DNA of 7,592 nt from Prevotellaceae bacterium UBA1720 (GTDB lineage Bacteria; Bacteroidota; Bacteroidia; Bacteroidales; Bacteroidaceae), in the NCBI GenBank assembly GCA_002317475.1, contig DCIS01000147.1, positions 1 to 7,592 on the forward strand. Reading direction: 5' to 3'. A program made the translations under genes and the position numbers. Below are positions 6,846-7,592 of the stretch, one piece after another. Positions within the stretch are counted from its first letter, which is position 1; each line of letters starts with the position of its first letter. The notes beneath the pieces are model-generated. The model worked only from the letters and a program-made list of their open reading frames with translations, had not been told where the DNA came from and searched no databases.

Positions 6846-6938
6846 ATGCATTTCCGCGATGATTCCGCGAAGGATCCACGATGGTTCCGCGAAGATATCA
6901 AGGAGGCATTGAGAAGTTGTTTCGATAGTATTGAGTAA
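6846..6938 (+). other. Possible 30-codon open reading frame crossing the 11-base array
   Basis: ATG 6846 opens a frame of 30 codons ending at TAA 6936-6938, with an in-frame TAA a few codons upstream. It would encode a hydrophilic peptide beginning MHFRDDSAKDPRWFRED and ending in a short amphipathic helix (IKEALRSCFDSIE). No promoter box precedes it, the array alone explains the repeated FRDD and FRED, and an 11-base period would not preserve a coding frame. I think it is more likely non-coding, but record it because no other gene occupies this stretch. Confidence 0.12.
6852..6895. repeat. Tandem array of four 11-base units, consensus TTCCGCGAWGR
   Basis: Units start at 6852 (TTCCGCGATGA), 6863 (TTCCGCGAAGG), 6874 (ATCCACGATGG) and 6885 (TTCCGCGAAGA). 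Three carry TTCCGCGA intact and one differs at two of those eight bases. Written in a shifted register, a C recurs every 11 bases from 6811 to 6899, which hints that a decayed array extends on both sides to about 6811-6920. The array occupies the 3' side of the OPT gene. The flanking bases 6775-6810 and 6921-6959 hold nothing I recognise: no tRNA, no clear promoter, and only the 30-codon frame described separately. Confidence 0.75.
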
Positions 6939-6959
6939 TAGAAACAGTAAATATTTGTT

Positions 6960-7000
6960 TGATAAAACGCTCTGAAATAACATTTTGGAGCGTTTTATCA
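6960..7000 (+). terminator. Strong hairpin, probable terminator of the OPT transcript
   Basis: TGATAAAACGCTC (6960-6972) and GAGCGTTTTATCA (6988-7000) form a perfect 13-base stem. Within the 15-base loop, TGAAAT and ATTTTG can extend it by six more pairs (two of them G-U), leaving the triloop AAC, so about 19 pairs in all. TTGTTTT follows at 7001-7007, a modest T tract for plus-strand termination. It stands between the OPT gene and the rpsP promoter and insulates the two. It could also be the 3' end of a small RNA or one copy of a dispersed hairpin element. Confidence 0.7.
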
Positions 7001-7023
7001 TTGTTTTAAGGTATAAGAAGGCG

Positions 7024-7045
7024 AAATGTTGGGCAAATGTTTGGT
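7024..7045 (+). repeat. Two-unit 11-base direct repeat at the rpsP promoter
   Basis: AAATGTTGGGC (7024-7034) is followed directly by AAATGTTTGGT (7035-7045), nine of eleven bases identical. The second copy contains the TTG used as the -33 element of the rpsP promoter. It may be a paired binding site one helical turn apart, or chance. Confidence 0.45.
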
Positions 7046-7071
7046 AGGTTCGGGAAAAAGCAGTAATTTTG
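7041..7071 (+). promoter_or_regulatory. rpsP promoter (TTG, 20 bases, TAATTTTG)
   Basis: TTG at 7041-7043 (within TTTG 7040-7043) and TAATTTTG at 7064-7071 have the same 20-base spacing as the promoter at 2921-2951. This is the best promoter match in the window, as expected for a ribosomal protein gene. Transcription should start at about 7075-7078, leaving a leader of nearly 60 bases that is A-rich next to the start codon. Confidence 0.75.
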
Positions 7072-7077
7072 CAGTCG

Positions 7078-7094
7078 CTGTCACGAGTTGGCAG
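7078..7094 (+). promoter_or_regulatory. Hairpin at the 5' end of the rpsP leader
   Basis: CTGTCA (7078-7083) pairs with TGGCAG (7089-7094) around a five-base loop CGAGT, giving six pairs with one G-U. It falls at or just after the predicted transcription start, while the rest of the leader is unstructured and A-rich. A 5'-terminal hairpin may stabilise the mRNA or serve as a site for feedback by a ribosomal protein; neither is shown. Confidence 0.3.
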
Positions 7095-7134
7095 CATATT
7101 TCAAACCTATAAATAATAACAAAACAAAAGATTT

Positions 7135-7592
7135 ATGGCAACAAAAATCCGTTTGCAGCGTCACGGTCGTAAGAGCTATGCCTTTTACAGCATCGTAATC
7201 GCTGATGTAAGAGCTCCACGTGATGGACGATTTACAGAGAAGATTGGTACTTACAATCCCAACACCAATCCTGCAACTGTAGATTTGAAATTCGATCGCG
7301 CATTGTATTGGGTACAGTGTGGTGCACAGCCTACTGACACCGTACGTAACATCCTCTCTAACGAGGGCGTTTACCTGATGAAGCACCTCCTTGGTGGTGT
7401 TAAGAAGGGCGCATTCGATGAAGCTACGGCTCAAGTTAAGTTCAACGCCTGGAAGGCAGACCGTCAGAAGGGTCTTCAGACTATTGCTGACAAGGCTGTT
7501 GCTGAGAAGAAGGCTGCTGATGCTGCTCGTCTTGAGGCTGAGAAGAAGGTAAACGCAGAGATCGCACAGAAGGTAGCTGACAAGAAGGCTGC
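7135..7592 (+). CDS. rpsP: 30S ribosomal protein S16 (partial, cut by the window edge)
   Basis: The first 152 codons are visible, from ATG 7135 to the right edge, with no stop. The start, MATKIRLQRHGRKSYAFYSI, then VIADVRAPRDGRFTEKIGTY (21-40), NPNTNPATVDL and ALYWVQCGAQPTDTVRNIL (56-74), are diagnostic of S16, a small-subunit protein that binds 16S rRNA early in 30S assembly. The core family is about 80-90 residues; here it continues past residue 100 into a Lys/Ala/Glu-rich, probably helical tail (WKADRQKG, then repeated AEKKAAD-like segments), a feature of Bacteroidetes S16. The start codon follows an A-rich leader with no Shine-Dalgarno sequence, usual for the phylum. It has its own strong promoter and is insulated from the OPT gene by the hairpin at 6960-7000. 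Confidence 0.96.
   Translation, partial: MATKIRLQRHGRKSYAFYSIVIADVRAPRDGRFTEKIGTYNPNTNPATVDLKFDRALYWVQCGAQPTDTVRNILSNEGVYLMKHLLGGVKKGAFDEATAQVKFNAWKADRQKGLQTIADKAVAEKKAADAARLEAEKKVNAEIAQKVADKKA

Noticed and set aside
6899..6906. AAGGAGG-like sequence as a ribosome binding site for a gene starting near 6908
   Set aside because: The following frame from TTG stops after nine codons, and this phylum does not generally rely on Shine-Dalgarno sites.
6786..7434. Minus-strand open frames over the intergenic region and the start of rpsP
   Set aside because: They run through the 11-base array, the hairpin and the rpsP promoter, or are antisense to S16; the translations show no recognisable motif.

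Overview
The window looks like chromosomal DNA of a Bacteroidales bacterium, most likely from the Prevotella group. Four observations support this. Several start codons are preceded by the Bacteroidetes -7 promoter box TAnnTTTG. There are A/T-rich leaders without Shine-Dalgarno sequences. One gene encodes the Bacteroidetes-type combination of HU-like domains, a membrane anchor and a SPOR domain, and another encodes a DUF4923-type lipoprotein. Ribosomal protein S16 carries the long Lys/Ala-rich tail seen in this phylum. The genus is an inference; the phylum is well supported. I see no insertion sequence, CRISPR array, tRNA or rRNA gene.

Layout. On the minus strand, reading right to left: an AgcS-family sodium:alanine/glycine symporter (2872-1547), a 298-base intergenic region, the HU/SPOR membrane protein (1248-112), then the first 22 codons of a CPKC zinc-ribbon protein that runs off the left edge (68-1). 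On the plus strand: an RluA-family pseudouridine synthase with an S4 domain (3025-3984), a DUF4923-like lipoprotein (4030-4716), an OPT-family transporter (4804-6774), a 360-base intergenic region, and the start of rpsP (7135 to the right edge). The symporter and pseudouridine synthase are divergent, with facing promoters about 30 bases apart in a 152-base gap.

How the genes relate. This is mostly housekeeping content: translation (S16, rRNA pseudouridylation), uptake of amino acids and probably peptides (symporter, OPT), and cell envelope or division (HU/SPOR protein, lipoprotein). The three plus-strand genes 3025-6774 are spaced by 45 and 87 bases without a clear terminator or consensus promoter, so they may be cotranscribed. 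A strong hairpin at 6960-7000 separates them from rpsP, which has its own near-ideal promoter.

The least ordinary material is between genes. Two unrelated sequences are built as tandem arrays with the same 11-base period: about ten CGT-led units at 1410-1518 and four clear units (TTCCGCGA-led) at 6852-6895. A third two-unit 11-base repeat lies on the rpsP promoter at 7024-7045. Two abutting palindromes (1352-1384) lie between the first array and the HU/SPOR gene, whose -7 box ends only four bases before the start codon, implying a leaderless or almost leaderless mRNA. I cannot show that any of these is a new system; the helically phased arrays and the leaderless start are the best candidates for follow-up.
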